From Hyphomicrobiales bacterium (lineage in GTDB: Bacteria; Pseudomonadota; Alphaproteobacteria; Rhizobiales; Rhizobiaceae): a DNA stretch of 64,000 bases. The first letter of the stretch is position 1; every line of letters begins with the position of its first letter. The notes beneath the pieces are model-generated. The model worked only from the letters and a program-made list of their open reading frames with translations, made no database searches and was not told where the DNA came from. The position numbers and the translations under genes are program-made. Of the stretch, positions 8,495-17,611 are shown piece by piece. The stretch is taken from NCBI GenBank assembly GCA_900472575.1, contig UCIV01000033.1:166097-230096 (forward strand), in the 5' to 3' direction.

Positions 8495-9361
8495 ATGGCT
8501 GATGGAAAGTCTGTAGAAATGCGTAGCTTTACGAGGATCGGCCTCCTGGCGATTGCACTCATCGGGACCGGGGTTGGCTTGGCTTCATGCCAATCCGACA
8601 AGGACATCGATATAACGAAGCTTGGCTTCGAAGCCGAGTCCCCGGAGATATTGTATAATCAGGGCCTTGCGAACATGAAGGCCGGCAACATGGCCGAAGC
8701 TGGGCGCAAGTTCGATGCTATCGACAAGCAGAACCCGTTTACCGAATGGGGCCGCAAGGCGCTTGTGATGAGCACTTTCGTCAAGCAGCGCATGGGCCGT
8801 AACGACGATGCGATCTCGGTCGGTAACCGTTATCTCAGCCAGTATCCGAAGTCGCAGGACTCGGCCTATGTCCAGTATCTGGTTGGCCTTTCGTATTCCA
8901 AGCAGATTTCCGACGTGACGCAGGACCAGAAGGCCGCGGCAAATACGATCGCTGCGATGAGCAAGGTCGTAAACGATTATCCGAACTCGGAATATGTCGA
9001 GGATGCGCAGGCGAAGATTCGATTCGCACGCGACCAGATGGCCGGCAAGGAAATGCAGATCGGCCGTTATTATCTCGAGCGTAAAGAATACCTTGCCGCC
9101 ATCCAGCGTTTTCGCAATGTTGTCGAAACCTATCCCAACACCAATCAGGTGGAAGAGGCTTTGGCGCGTCTGACCGAGACCTATTATCGTATGGGCATCG
9201 TAGAAGAGGCGCAGACGGCTGCAGCGGTGCTTGGACGGAACTATCCGGACAGTCAGTGGTATGCCGATAGCTACAAGCTGCTGCATTCAGGTGGTGTCGA
9301 GCCGCGCGAAAACAGGGGGTCCTGGATCTCGCGCGCCGGTGCCAAGCTCATCGGCGCCTGA
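8495..9361 (+). CDS. bamD: outer membrane assembly lipoprotein BamD (ComL)
   Basis: A lipoprotein subunit of the BAM complex, which inserts beta-barrel proteins into the outer membrane. The N-terminus has a signal peptide with lipobox LASC, so the acylated cysteine is about residue 32. The rest is a run of tetratricopeptide-like helices (about residues 45-260), the family fold; 288 residues is usual. ATG 8495 gives an 8-residue extension before MRSFTRIG. ATG 8519 is preceded by GGAAAG and gives a more standard signal peptide, so the true start may be 8519. recN follows after 27 bases, suggesting co-transcription. Confidence 0.93.
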   Translation: MADGKSVEMRSFTRIGLLAIALIGTGVGLASCQSDKDIDITKLGFEAESPEILYNQGLANMKAGNMAEAGRKFDAIDKQNPFTEWGRKALVMSTFVKQRMGRNDDAISVGNRYLSQYPKSQDSAYVQYLVGLSYSKQISDVTQDQKAAANTIAAMSKVVNDYPNSEYVEDAQAKIRFARDQMAGKEMQIGRYYLERKEYLAAIQRFRNVVETYPNTNQVEEALARLTETYYRMGIVEEAQTAAAVLGRNYPDSQWYADSYKLLHSGGVEPRENRGSWISRAGAKLIGA

Positions 9362-9388
9362 GAGACCAGAGGTCAATAACGAGGCCAC

Positions 9389-11062
9389 ATGCTGATCCAG
9401 TTGTCGATCCGCGATATCGTTCTGATCGAGCGGCTCGATCTCGGTTTCGAGGCCGGGCTCTCGGTGCTTACGGGTGAAACCGGCGCCGGCAAGTCCATCC
9501 TGCTCGATAGTCTTTCGCTGGCGCTTGGCGGTCGTGGTGACGGTGGTCTCGTGCGCCATGGCGAAGACAAAGGGCAGGTGACGGCCGTCTTCGATGTGCC
9601 GGGCCAGCACGCTGCACGAAAACTCCTCAAGGAAAACGGCATCGATGACGATGGCGATCTGATCTTCCGCAGGATCCAGTCGGCGGACGGGCGCACGCGC
9701 GCGTCGATCAACGACCAGCCGGTCAGCGTGCAGTTGATGCGGCAGGTCGGCCAGGTGCTCGTGGAAATCCACGGCCAGCATGACGACCGTGCCCTGATCG
9801 ACACCAATGCACACCGCATGCTGCTCGATGCGTTTGCGGGCTTGTCCGACGAGGTGCAGCAAGTCAGCGGTCTCTATCGCACATGGCGTGATGCCGAGCG
9901 TGCTTTCAAGGCGCACCGCGCCAAGGTGGAAGCTGCGGCCCGCGAGGCCGATTATATCCGTGCCTCGGTCGAAGAGCTGGAAGCGCTTTCGCCGCGCGAC
10001 GGCGAAGAGGAAGAGCTCGCCGAACAGCGCTCGAAGATGCAGAAGTCCGAGCGAATTGCCGGTGACATTTCCGAGGCTTCAGAATTCCTCAATGGCAATG
10101 CCTCACCAGTCCCGATGATTGCGTCCATGGTGCGCCGTCTGGAACGCAAGAGCCATGAGGCGCCAGGTCTTCTGGAAGAGACTGTGGAGCTTCTGGATCA
10201 GGCGCTCAATCATCTCTCGAATGCGCAGATGGAGGTCGAGGCGGCGCTTCGGCGCACTGAGTTCGATCCGCGTGAACTGGAGCGCGTCGAGGAGCGGCTT
10301 TTCGCTCTGCGCGCCGCTGGCCGCAAATATTCTGTCGCCGTGGTCGATCTGCCGGCGCTGGCCGAAAAGATGGTGGCTGATCTCGCCGATCTCGATGCCG
10401 GTGAAGAGAAGCTCGGGCAGTTGGAGAAGATCGCTGCCGCTGCCAAGGAAGAGTTCGATCGCGCAGCCGCTGTGCTTTCAGATAAGCGCAAGGCTGGTGC
10501 CGAATCGCTTGCTGCCGCCGTCATGGCCGAACTGCCGGCATTGAAGCTTGAGCGTGCACGCTTCATGGTCGAGGTTACCGCCGATCCCGAGACGGCTGCT
10601 GCCGAGGGGATTGATACGGTCGAATTCCACGTGCAGACCAACCCGGGCACGCGCCCCGGCCCGATCATGAAGGTGGCTTCGGGTGGCGAGCTTTCCCGTT
10701 TCCTGCTGGCGCTGAAGGTGGCTCTTGCCGACCGCGGTTCGGCACCGACTTTGGTATTTGACGAGATCGATACGGGTGTCGGCGGCGCGGTGGCCGACGC
10801 CATCGGTCAGCGTCTGAAACGGTTGTCATCGACGGTCCAGGTTCTTTCCGTTACGCATGCGCCGCAGGTGGCGGCACGCGCCGCGACGCATCTCCTGATC
10901 TCGAAGGGACCGGCGGCCGACGGTTCCGAAAAGATCGCTACGCGCGTTGCGACCATGGCTCCTGAACATCGCGCCGAGGAGATTGCCAGGATGCTCTCCG
11001 GTGCTTCTGTGACTGACGAGGCTAGGGCTGCTGCCGCGGCGCTTTTATCCGGCAGCGGCTAA
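9389..11062 (+). CDS. recN: DNA repair protein RecN
   Basis: An SMC-like ATPase that acts early in double-strand break repair, holding DNA ends together before RecA-dependent recombination. The Walker A motif (GETGAGKS) lies near residue 30, the middle is coiled coil (about residues 150-370, Glu/Ala/Arg-rich), and the C-terminal half carries the ABC signature (SGGELSRFLLAL) and Walker B (LVFDEIDTGVGG). The length (557 residues) is normal. ATG 9389 follows GAGG at 9381-9384. In many bacteria recN is induced by the SOS response, but I see no clear LexA box here; it probably reads through from bamD. Confidence 0.96.
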   Translation: MLIQLSIRDIVLIERLDLGFEAGLSVLTGETGAGKSILLDSLSLALGGRGDGGLVRHGEDKGQVTAVFDVPGQHAARKLLKENGIDDDGDLIFRRIQSADGRTRASINDQPVSVQLMRQVGQVLVEIHGQHDDRALIDTNAHRMLLDAFAGLSDEVQQVSGLYRTWRDAERAFKAHRAKVEAAAREADYIRASVEELEALSPRDGEEEELAEQRSKMQKSERIAGDISEASEFLNGNASPVPMIASMVRRLERKSHEAPGLLEETVELLDQALNHLSNAQMEVEAALRRTEFDPRELERVEERLFALRAAGRKYSVAVVDLPALAEKMVADLADLDAGEEKLGQLEKIAAAAKEEFDRAAAVLSDKRKAGAESLAAAVMAELPALKLERARFMVEVTADPETAAAEGIDTVEFHVQTNPGTRPGPIMKVASGGELSRFLLALKVALADRGSAPTLVFDEIDTGVGGAVADAIGQRLKRLSSTVQVLSVTHAPQVAARAATHLLISKGPAADGSEKIATRVATMAPEHRAEEIARMLSGASVTDEARAAAAALLSGSG

Positions 11063-11183
11063 CACCGGCTTTCGATATTTGACGGCCTCAATATCGTGGC
11101 GTGTTTTCCACTCTCCGAGATGACGTGGTTCTTCCAATCCATGGTGATTGCACTAGAAAAACGGTGAAGATGGAGATTCCCGC

Positions 11184-13349
11184 ATGGCCGCCGATCAGAC
11201 CCCAATCGAAACGCTGACCGAACAGACGGCTGCTGCCGAACTGGAGCGGCTGGCGAAAGAGCTGGCCCATCACGACGAACTGTACCACGCCAAGGATGCG
11301 CCGGAGATCTCCGACGCCGAGTACGATGCACTGAAGCGTCGAAACCTTGCCATCGAAGAACGCTTTCCGCAGCTTATCCGCTCGGATAGTCCTTCGATCA
11401 CTGTCGGTGCCGCACCGCTCGCCACCTTTGCTCCGATCACCCATGCCCGGCCGATGCTGTCGCTCGACAACACGTTTTCCGATGAGGACGTGCGTGACTT
11501 CGTCAATTCGGTCTACCGTTTCCTCGGGCAGTTGCCGGACAACTCGATCGCCTTTACCGCCGAGCCGAAAATCGATGGCCTCTCCATGTCGATCCGCTAC
11601 GAGGACGGTGTTCTCGTCAATGCCGCCACGCGCGGCGACGGGACGACCGGTGAAAATGTCACCGCCAATGTGAAGACGATTAAGGAAATCCCTCAGCGCC
11701 TGCCCAAGGGCGTACCAGCGGTCGTCGAGGTGCGCGGTGAGGTCTATATGGCCAAGAGCGACTTTCTGGCGCTCAACGCAGAGATGGAGGCGCAGGGCAA
11801 GCAGCTTTACGTCAATCCGCGCAACACCGCGGCAGGCTCCTTGCGACAACTAGATGCCAAGGTGACCGAAAGTCGTAAACTGAAATTCTTCGCCTATGCC
11901 TGGGGTGAGATTTCCGAGCCGAACGACTTGCCGAAGAGCCAGTACGAGATGGTGCAGACCTTCAAGGACTGGGGCTTTCCGGTGAACCCGCTGATGAAGC
12001 GGCTGAATTCGGTCGATGACGTTCTGGCGCATTATCACGAGATCGGCCTTGCGCGCCCGGAACTCGATTACGATATCGACGGCGTCGTCTACAAGGTCGA
12101 TCGGCTGGATCTGCAGGCCCGCCTCGGTTTTCGCTCGCGTTCGCCGCGCTGGGCGACGGCGCACAAGTTTCCGGCCGAGCAGGCGTTCACTACCGTCGAG
12201 AATATCGATATCCAGGTTGGCCGAACGGGTGCACTGACGCCGGTTGCGCGGCTGACGCCGATCACTGTCGGCGGTGTGGTTGTCACCAATGCGACGCTGC
12301 ACAATGCTGATTACATCGAAGGTATCGGCAATTCCGGCGAGCGGATCCGGGAAGAGGAGCATGATATCCGCATCGGCGATACCGTCATCGTTCAGCGGGC
12401 AGGGGATGTCATCCCGCAGGTGCTTGACGTGGTGATGGAGAAGCGCCCGGCTGATGCGAAGAAATACGAGTTTCCTACCAAATGCCCGGTCTGCGGCAGT
12501 CATGCGGTACGCGAGAAAAATGAAAAGACCGGCAAGCTCGATTCGGTCACACGCTGCACCGGCGGTTTCGTCTGCCGTGCGCAGGCAACCGAACACCTGA
12601 AACATTTCGTCTCGCGCAATGCTTTCGATATCGAGGGGCTGGGCACGAAGCAGGTGGACTTCTTCTTTGAGAGCGAAGATCCTGCGTTGCAGGTTCGCAC
12701 TGCGCCCGACATATTCACGCTGAAGAAGCGGCAGGAAGCTTCGCCGTTGATAAAGCTCGAAAACATCGAGGGTTTTGGCAGGGTCAGCGTCAGAAAACTG
12801 TTCGATGCGATCGATGAACGTCGTTCGATAGCGCTCAATCGCTTCATCTATGCACTCGGTATCCGCCATGTCGGCGAGACGACTGCAAAACTGCTTGCCC
12901 GCCATTACGGCACTTATGAAGCATTCGATCGGGCGATGAAGGATGCGTCATCACTGACCGGTGACGCATGGCAGGACCTGAACAATATCGAGGGCATTGG
13001 TGAGATCGTCGCCCGCGCCATCGTCGAATTCTTCAAGGAGCCTCGCAATCTCGATGTCATCAATCGATTGCTAGAAGAGGTGACGCCGCAGGCTGCGGAG
13101 CAGGTTGCAGCGTCCGACAGCCCGGTGGCGGGCAAGACGGTCGTATTCACCGGTTCGCTAGAGCGGTTTACACGCGACGAAGCCAAGGCTCGTGCTGAAG
13201 GCCTTGGGGCGAAGGTGGCCGGTTCCGTATCGAAAAAGACCGACTATGTCGTCGCTGGCCCCGGCGCCGGTTCCAAGCTCGACAAGGCTCGGGAACTCGG
13301 TGTCGAAGTGATGACGGAGGATGAGTGGCTCACCTTTATCGGTGGCTGA
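11184..13349 (+). CDS. ligA: NAD-dependent DNA ligase LigA
   Basis: It seals nicks between Okazaki fragments and in repair, using NAD+. K129 in the KIDG motif is the adenylated lysine. The domains in order are Ia (1-75), adenylation (76-325), OB fold, zinc finger with four cysteines (CPVC near residue 433, and a CX5C pair about 25 residues on), helix-hairpin-helix repeats (about 525-625) and a C-terminal BRCT domain (about 640-721). The 721-residue length is typical of rhizobia. ATG 11184 has a purine-rich site (GATGGAGA) upstream. It converges on the GNAT gene with a gap of three bases and no terminator. Confidence 0.97.
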   Translation: MAADQTPIETLTEQTAAAELERLAKELAHHDELYHAKDAPEISDAEYDALKRRNLAIEERFPQLIRSDSPSITVGAAPLATFAPITHARPMLSLDNTFSDEDVRDFVNSVYRFLGQLPDNSIAFTAEPKIDGLSMSIRYEDGVLVNAATRGDGTTGENVTANVKTIKEIPQRLPKGVPAVVEVRGEVYMAKSDFLALNAEMEAQGKQLYVNPRNTAAGSLRQLDAKVTESRKLKFFAYAWGEISEPNDLPKSQYEMVQTFKDWGFPVNPLMKRLNSVDDVLAHYHEIGLARPELDYDIDGVVYKVDRLDLQARLGFRSRSPRWATAHKFPAEQAFTTVENIDIQVGRTGALTPVARLTPITVGGVVVTNATLHNADYIEGIGNSGERIREEEHDIRIGDTVIVQRAGDVIPQVLDVVMEKRPADAKKYEFPTKCPVCGSHAVREKNEKTGKLDSVTRCTGGFVCRAQATEHLKHFVSRNAFDIEGLGTKQVDFFFESEDPALQVRTAPDIFTLKKRQEASPLIKLENIEGFGRVSVRKLFDAIDERRSIALNRFIYALGIRHVGETTAKLLARHYGTYEAFDRAMKDASSLTGDAWQDLNNIEGIGEIVARAIVEFFKEPRNLDVINRLLEEVTPQAAEQVAASDSPVAGKTVVFTGSLERFTRDEAKARAEGLGAKVAGSVSKKTDYVVAGPGAGSKLDKARELGVEVMTEDEWLTFIGG

Positions 13350-13352
13350 TCG

Positions 13353-13892
13353 TCAGGTTCTGATCCGTGCCATGCAATAGGCATCGACATAGCTGCCGTC
13401 TCGAAAAGCGAATTCCTTCATGAGGCCTTCGGTGACGAACCCGTTCTTTTCATAGAGACGGATGGCTGGTTCGTTGTCCGTATAGACCGTCAGTTCGACG
13501 CGACGCAGGTTGAACCAGTTGTCGGCAAGGGCGAGGACTTCTCCTATTAGCGCTCGGCCGATCCCCTTGCCGACATAGGCATCGTGAACACCCATGCCGA
13601 TACTTCCGACGTGGACACGACGATTGGAGAGCCGCGTCAATCCGGCATCGCCGACAATCCTGCCGTCGAGGAGAGCGATCAGGCTCGTGGCGTTTGCCGG
13701 CTGACTTTCAATACCCTTGCGGATTTCATCGGGCGTGTGGTGCGGGGTGCGCAGCGTGCCGTACCGATAGCCCGGGAGATTATGCAGCGTCACTATTCCT
13801 TCGGCATCTGACGGCCGTCTTGCCCGTATGACGAGGTTTTGGGGCCAGGCTGCATCTTTCGCCAATGGTGGAGGATTTTCAAGTTCGCGCAT
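13353..13892 (-). CDS. GNAT family N-acetyltransferase
   Basis: A 179-residue acetyl-CoA-dependent acyltransferase of the GNAT fold. The acetyl-CoA pyrophosphate loop (about residues 108-121, VGKGIGRALIGEVL) follows beta strand 4, and the C-terminal NEPAIRLYEKNGF motif is typical of the RimI/PhnO-like group. The substrate is unknown. I chose ATG 13892, preceded by AAAGAGAG; an upstream TTG at 13916 has no ribosome binding site. It is convergent with ligA. Confidence 0.85.
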   Translation of the reverse strand: MRELENPPPLAKDAAWPQNLVIRARRPSDAEGIVTLHNLPGYRYGTLRTPHHTPDEIRKGIESQPANATSLIALLDGRIVGDAGLTRLSNRRVHVGSIGMGVHDAYVGKGIGRALIGEVLALADNWFNLRRVELTVYTDNEPAIRLYEKNGFVTEGLMKEFAFRDGSYVDAYCMARIRT

Positions 13893-14166
13893 GTCGCTCT
13901 CTTTGGTTTTGCCCAAGCAGAGCGGAACGATGTCGACCCTGCCATCATGAGGCAGGGTGGTGGACGGATGCCGGCTAAAGCGCCAAACCCGCCACGCGCC
14001 CTGCAGGGCGAATGGTCACGGTCATATGGGTAAGGGCGATAAAGCTGATCATGATCCGGATTTGGCCATGAATGTGGAAACAGGTCAAGCTGCCGCATAT
14101 GCGGCTCTTTGCCGAATCGCGTTGCCCGGCCTAAAAGCGACGCAGTCGTCCAACCGGAATTTCAGC

Positions 14167-14778
14167 TTGAAGACCATCGCGATCGATTTCGAAACCGCCA
14201 ACGAGCAGCGTGGAAGCGCCTGTTCGGTAGGGCTTGCGTGGATCGAAAATGGCAGGGTGGTTCGCGTCGAAGAACGTTTGATCCGGCCGAAGGACATGCG
14301 GTTTTCTTCTTTCAACATCGGCATCCACGGAATTCGCCCCGAGCAGGTCGAGGATGCCGGTGAATTTCCGGAAGTGATGGACGAATTTGCAGACGATTTT
14401 GCCGGTGCGACGATGATCGCTCATAATGCGGCATTCGACTTCAGCGTCTGGCGCGCCTGTCTCGACCAATACCGCCAGTCCTATCCCGAGCTTTCCTATC
14501 TTTGCAGCGTCAAGATGGCTCAGAAGGTGTGGCCTCATCTGATCTCGCATAAGCTGAATATCCTGGCGCAGCATCTCGGGCTGAATTTCCTTCACCATAA
14601 CGCGGCAGAGGATGCCGCCATCTGTGCCGAGGCCGCGATCGCGATTGCATCGACGTTGAACCTGTCCGAAATCTGCGATGTTCCTGCTGCCATCGGGATG
14701 AAAGCCGGCCGGCTGTTCTCCAGCGGTTACGAAGCGTGTACTCTGGCCAAACGGTCTGCTGTTTTGATCGGCAGGTGA
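14167..14778 (+). CDS. DnaQ-like 3'-5' exonuclease (DEDDh)
   Basis: The product has the DEDDh exonuclease motifs: ExoI AIDFETAN near its start, ExoII IAHNAAFDFSVW in the middle and ExoIII HHNAAEDA near residue 145. It resembles the proofreading subunit of DNA polymerase III but is a separate small protein, of the type named exonuclease domain-containing protein, and may act in repair or RNA/DNA trimming. The frame is open from GTG/ATG codons at 13957 and 14068, but homology begins at KTIAIDFETAN. TTG 14167, with GGAA seven bases upstream, fits best; ATG 14068 is the alternative. Confidence 0.75.
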   Translation: MKTIAIDFETANEQRGSACSVGLAWIENGRVVRVEERLIRPKDMRFSSFNIGIHGIRPEQVEDAGEFPEVMDEFADDFAGATMIAHNAAFDFSVWRACLDQYRQSYPELSYLCSVKMAQKVWPHLISHKLNILAQHLGLNFLHHNAAEDAAICAEAAIAIASTLNLSEICDVPAAIGMKAGRLFSSGYEACTLAKRSAVLIGR

Positions 14779-14854
14779 ATAATCCGCAGCCGTCTTGCAA
14801 GCTGTCTGCAGCACCTTATCTCTGATCGCGGATCGTTGACCGGAGATTAGCCTC

Positions 14855-15364
14855 ATGCCCCGCCTGAACCGCCGCATTGTCTCATTCGTTTCTGCCGCTG
14901 CCATTCTAACCGGGCTTGCGGCTGCGCCGGCTGTCGCGGAAGTGGTCGGCAAGGTCGGCGTCGATTGGATCGGCAATGATATTATCGTCGAAGCTGTGCC
15001 TGATCCGCAGGTGAAGGGTGTCACTTGCCACGTCACCTATTTCGATCGCAGTGTGATCGACCGGTTGAAGAACGGGAACTGGTTCGAAGATCCGTCCAAC
15101 AATTCCATCGCTTGCCGTCAGACCGGGCCGATCGAGATCGGCGACATCGAGCTCGATAAGGGTGGCGAGGAAGTGTTTCGTCAGGGACGGTCGCTGATCT
15201 GGAAGGACCTGCTGGTCAAGCGCATTTATGACAAGACCAATGACACGCTGATCTATCTGGCGCATTCGCGTCAGGTGGTGGAAGGTTCTGCCAAGATGGC
15301 GATTTCCACGGTGCCGCTTTACGGCCAGCAGGTAAACTGGACGAAGGGCAAACCAGCTCCTTGA
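14855..15364 (+). CDS. creA: CreA family periplasmic protein
   Basis: The 169-residue product has a cleavable signal peptide (hydrophobic core about residues 9-24, likely cut after AVAE/A near residue 28) and matches the CreA family through VKGVTCHVTYFDR, SIACRQTGPI and LVKRIYDKTNDTLIYLAHS. CreA is a conserved periplasmic protein of unknown role; in Escherichia coli it sits in the cre locus, but no cre two-component genes are present here. Translation starts at ATG 14855 after CCGGAG. It appears to be a single-gene unit ending at a shared terminator. Confidence 0.88.
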   Translation: MPRLNRRIVSFVSAAAILTGLAAAPAVAEVVGKVGVDWIGNDIIVEAVPDPQVKGVTCHVTYFDRSVIDRLKNGNWFEDPSNNSIACRQTGPIEIGDIELDKGGEEVFRQGRSLIWKDLLVKRIYDKTNDTLIYLAHSRQVVEGSAKMAISTVPLYGQQVNWTKGKPAP

Positions 15365-15390
15365 AACCGTGCCCCAAATCACATGAGAAA

Positions 15391-15424
15391 AGCCGGGCGT
15401 GACATGCACGTCCAGCTTTTTGTT
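15391..15424. terminator. shared terminator between creA and an exported protein gene
   Basis: An 11-bp stem (AGCCGGGCGTG with CACGTCCAGCT, including G-U pairs) is flanked by A and T runs, so it can serve both convergent genes. Confidence 0.75.
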
Positions 15425-15438
15425 TGACCGAATTTTCG

Positions 15439-15768
15439 TTAGCGGATGTACACGACCTTGCCGCCATCTGCGGCTGTCTGGATCGCGATGACGTTGGCCA
15501 GTTCGACATTCTGCATTGTCAGCGCATCAGCCAGACCCGGGTCGGATTGCAACTCCGCCTGAGCATTCTGGATCACATCCGGGCTGGGATTGCTTACGGA
15601 CTGAGGCAGGCGGCTGCCATTGCCGGAGCTCGGATCATTGGTCACATTCACCACTGTGACGCCGGCGGTCGATGCGGTCGGAACCTGCATATCCATTGTC
15701 TGGGCGGACGCGCCGGCTGCGAAGGCGGATGCGGAAATAAGTGCTGCAAGTGCAATAGCCTTTTTCAT
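15439..15768 (-). CDS. small exported protein of unknown function
   Basis: The 109-residue product has a classic signal peptide (MKKAIALAALISASAFA, cleavage probably after ASAQ near residue 23). The mature part is rich in Asn, Val, Ser and Thr and has no cysteine, so it is probably periplasmic. I do not recognise the family with confidence. ATG 15768 is preceded by AAGGAGAA, a strong site. The gene converges on creA. Confidence 0.75.
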   Translation of the reverse strand: MKKAIALAALISASAFAAGASAQTMDMQVPTASTAGVTVVNVTNDPSSGNGSRLPQSVSNPSPDVIQNAQAELQSDPGLADALTMQNVELANVIAIQTAADGGKVVYIR

Positions 15769-15960
15769 GGCAATTCTCCTTGTTGTCGTTTTCTTTCACG
15801 CGACGAAAAGCATTTCTTCGTTGCATCGTGTCTGAGTTGACAAGCACTAAACCGTCCATGATCCCGAAAGGTTTCATGAAAAATCTTTATTTTGCAATGG
15901 CTTGCCGTTCCATCACATATGCGTGCAACACGAACTGGTGAGGCTTTTCCAAGGCAAACA
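15769..15960. other. intergenic region, no gene seen
   Basis: It should hold the promoter of the minus-strand exported protein gene. A short imperfect hairpin (CGACGAAAAG with CTTCG) lies near 15800. Nothing else is recognised. Confidence 0.3.
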
Positions 15961-15994
15961 AAAACGCCCGGCGAGATGTCTCGCCGGGCGTTTC
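15961..15994 (-). terminator. cheW terminator
   Basis: A perfect GC-rich stem (AACGCCCGGCGAGA and its complement, loop TGT) is followed on the minus strand by a T run at 15961-15964. It lies 17 bases after the cheW stop. Confidence 0.85.
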
Positions 15995-16010
15995 AAGAAC
16001 TGGACGAATA

Positions 16011-16478
16011 TCAGGCGGCTTCGCGAGACAGTTCGTCGGCGATGACGGTGTCGAGGTTGAGGAAGCAAACCATGGTCTTTTCCAGGGCAACGATGCCGCG
16101 GCAGAAGTCGCGCTGGGCTTCGGGAATGATTTCCGGCGCCGGCTGCAGGTCTTCGCTCTTGATCGTCATCATGTCGGAAACCTGCTCGACCAGCAGGCCG
16201 ACAAGCTTGCCACCGATGTCGGTGACGATGATTGCGGAACGCTCGGATGGTTCCGTCATCTTCATGCCGAGGCGGCAGGCCATGTCGATAACCGGTATAA
16301 CCGCGCCGCGCAGGTTGATGAGGCCGAGGACATAAGGCGGGGTATGCGGCATCGGGGTCACCGGCGCCCAGCCGCGAATTTCGCGGATCGCCATGATGTC
16401 GATGCAGAATTCCTGGTCTCCGAGATGAAACGAGACGATCTCGAGATAGGCGCCGGACTGCTTTATCGCATTGCTCAT
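16011..16478 (-). CDS. cheW: chemotaxis coupling protein CheW
   Basis: CheW links methyl-accepting receptors to the CheA kinase in chemoreceptor arrays. The 155-residue protein is a single CheW domain: EIVSFHLGDQEFCIDIMAIREI, then VLGLINLRGAVIPVIDM, then GLLVEQVSDMMTI and the C-terminal ALEKTMVCFLNLDTVI. ATG 16478 has AAGAG upstream. No other chemotaxis gene is nearby, so this is a stand-alone CheW, as also found outside the main che operon in agrobacteria. It has its own terminator. Confidence 0.94.
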   Translation of the reverse strand: MSNAIKQSGAYLEIVSFHLGDQEFCIDIMAIREIRGWAPVTPMPHTPPYVLGLINLRGAVIPVIDMACRLGMKMTEPSERSAIIVTDIGGKLVGLLVEQVSDMMTIKSEDLQPAPEIIPEAQRDFCRGIVALEKTMVCFLNLDTVIADELSREAA

Positions 16479-16665
16479 ATCAGAACTCTTCCGTTTGGCT
16501 GAAAAGCCCGGACATGCGGGGCTTCTGGAATCATGTTGAAATGATCATTGCCGCCCAGAAGTGAAAAACCGGTGAATCTTCTGGTGTAACCGGGTTAATT
16601 TCGATCTGCGACATAGGGCAGCAGGCTATCTGTTCAGTCCGTTCCCGTTCGTATAAAACGGCAGC

Positions 16666-16824
16666 ATGCAAACAAGCGCCAGCCATCACTTTGCTCTGCC
16701 CGCGACGCTCCTTATCGGGATTGCCGTGCTTGGACTGTCGCTTGCCGGCTTTTGGGGCTGGATCAACTACGGTTCTTCCATCCTCCTTGCGGCGGGGGAG
16801 ACAGCCCTTTCCTGGTGCCTTTGA
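16666..16824 (+). CDS. 52-residue predicted single-pass membrane protein
   Basis: A short frame starting at ATG 16666 encodes 52 residues: a polar start (MQTSASHHFALPA), a hydrophobic helix at about residues 12-30 (LPATLLIGIAVLGLSLAGF), then GWINYGSSILLAAGETALSWCL. The helix followed by a Trp/Gly-rich amphipathic end looks like a real small membrane protein rather than noise. It lies 100 bases upstream of the SCO gene on the same strand, so it may belong to the respiratory copper unit. An overlapping frame at 16691-16921 lacks any such pattern. Function unknown. Confidence 0.5.
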   Translation: MQTSASHHFALPATLLIGIAVLGLSLAGFWGWINYGSSILLAAGETALSWCL

Positions 16825-16924
16825 TCTTGTGGCTCCCTTGCTGGACTACGGGATGTTGAATTGCGCCGGTGAGCGGTTGTGTCTATGCCTGAGGCATTCT
16901 TCCTTTGAATTAAGAGACTAACCC

Positions 16925-17524
16925 ATGAAAAGCCTTCGGATTGCCCTCTGGATTGCGGTCTTTGCTCTTGCGGGCGTTCTGGTGTGGTTGACGCTGGAGG
17001 TAACACGGCAAAAGCAGGATCTCGCCGAAGGGCCGTTTGGTGTCCCGTTCCGTCTGGTTGCGCAGAATGGCCAGCCGATTACCGAGCAGGCTTTTCGTGA
17101 AAAGCCCACCGCTTTGTTTTTCGGCTTTACACATTGCCCGGAAGTCTGCCCCACAACCTTGTTCGAGCTGAACGGCTGGATGCACAAGGTCGATCCCGAC
17201 GGAACCAAGCTGAACGGCTATTTCGTCAGCGTCGACCCCGAGCGCGATACGCCGGAGGTGCTCGGCCTCTATGTCTCCAATGTTACCGATCGCATCAAGG
17301 GTATTTCAGGACCGCCCGCCGACGTTCTTGCTATGATCAAGGGCTACAAGGTCTATGCCAAGAAAGTGCCGGTCGACGCAGCCGATCCCAACGGTGACTA
17401 CACGATGGATCACACGGCGTCGGTTTTCCTGCTGGATCAGGGGGGCCGGTTTGCGGGCACGATCGCCTATGGTGAAAATGCCGAAACGGCAGAAAAGAAG
17501 CTGGCAAATCTGATCAAGGGTTGA
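16925..17524 (+). CDS. SCO1/SenC family copper chaperone
   Basis: A membrane-anchored thioredoxin-fold protein that delivers copper to the CuA site of cytochrome c oxidase. The 199-residue product has an N-terminal anchor helix (about residues 5-25) and the copper ligands C71 and C75 (CPEVC) with H163 (MDHTASVFLL). The family motif VSVDPERDTPEVLGLY is also present. ATG 16925 is preceded by a weak site. prmA follows 87 bases downstream on the same strand. No oxidase genes are in the window. Confidence 0.94.
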   Translation: MKSLRIALWIAVFALAGVLVWLTLEVTRQKQDLAEGPFGVPFRLVAQNGQPITEQAFREKPTALFFGFTHCPEVCPTTLFELNGWMHKVDPDGTKLNGYFVSVDPERDTPEVLGLYVSNVTDRIKGISGPPADVLAMIKGYKVYAKKVPVDAADPNGDYTMDHTASVFLLDQGGRFAGTIAYGENAETAEKKLANLIKG

Positions 17525-17611
17525 TTGGCGGCGTTTGGGTGCGTTGCCGGTTGAATGGCGCAGGGCTTCTGTGGCAATGGTCTGCGCAACAATCAGCTGA
17601 GAGAGAAGACC

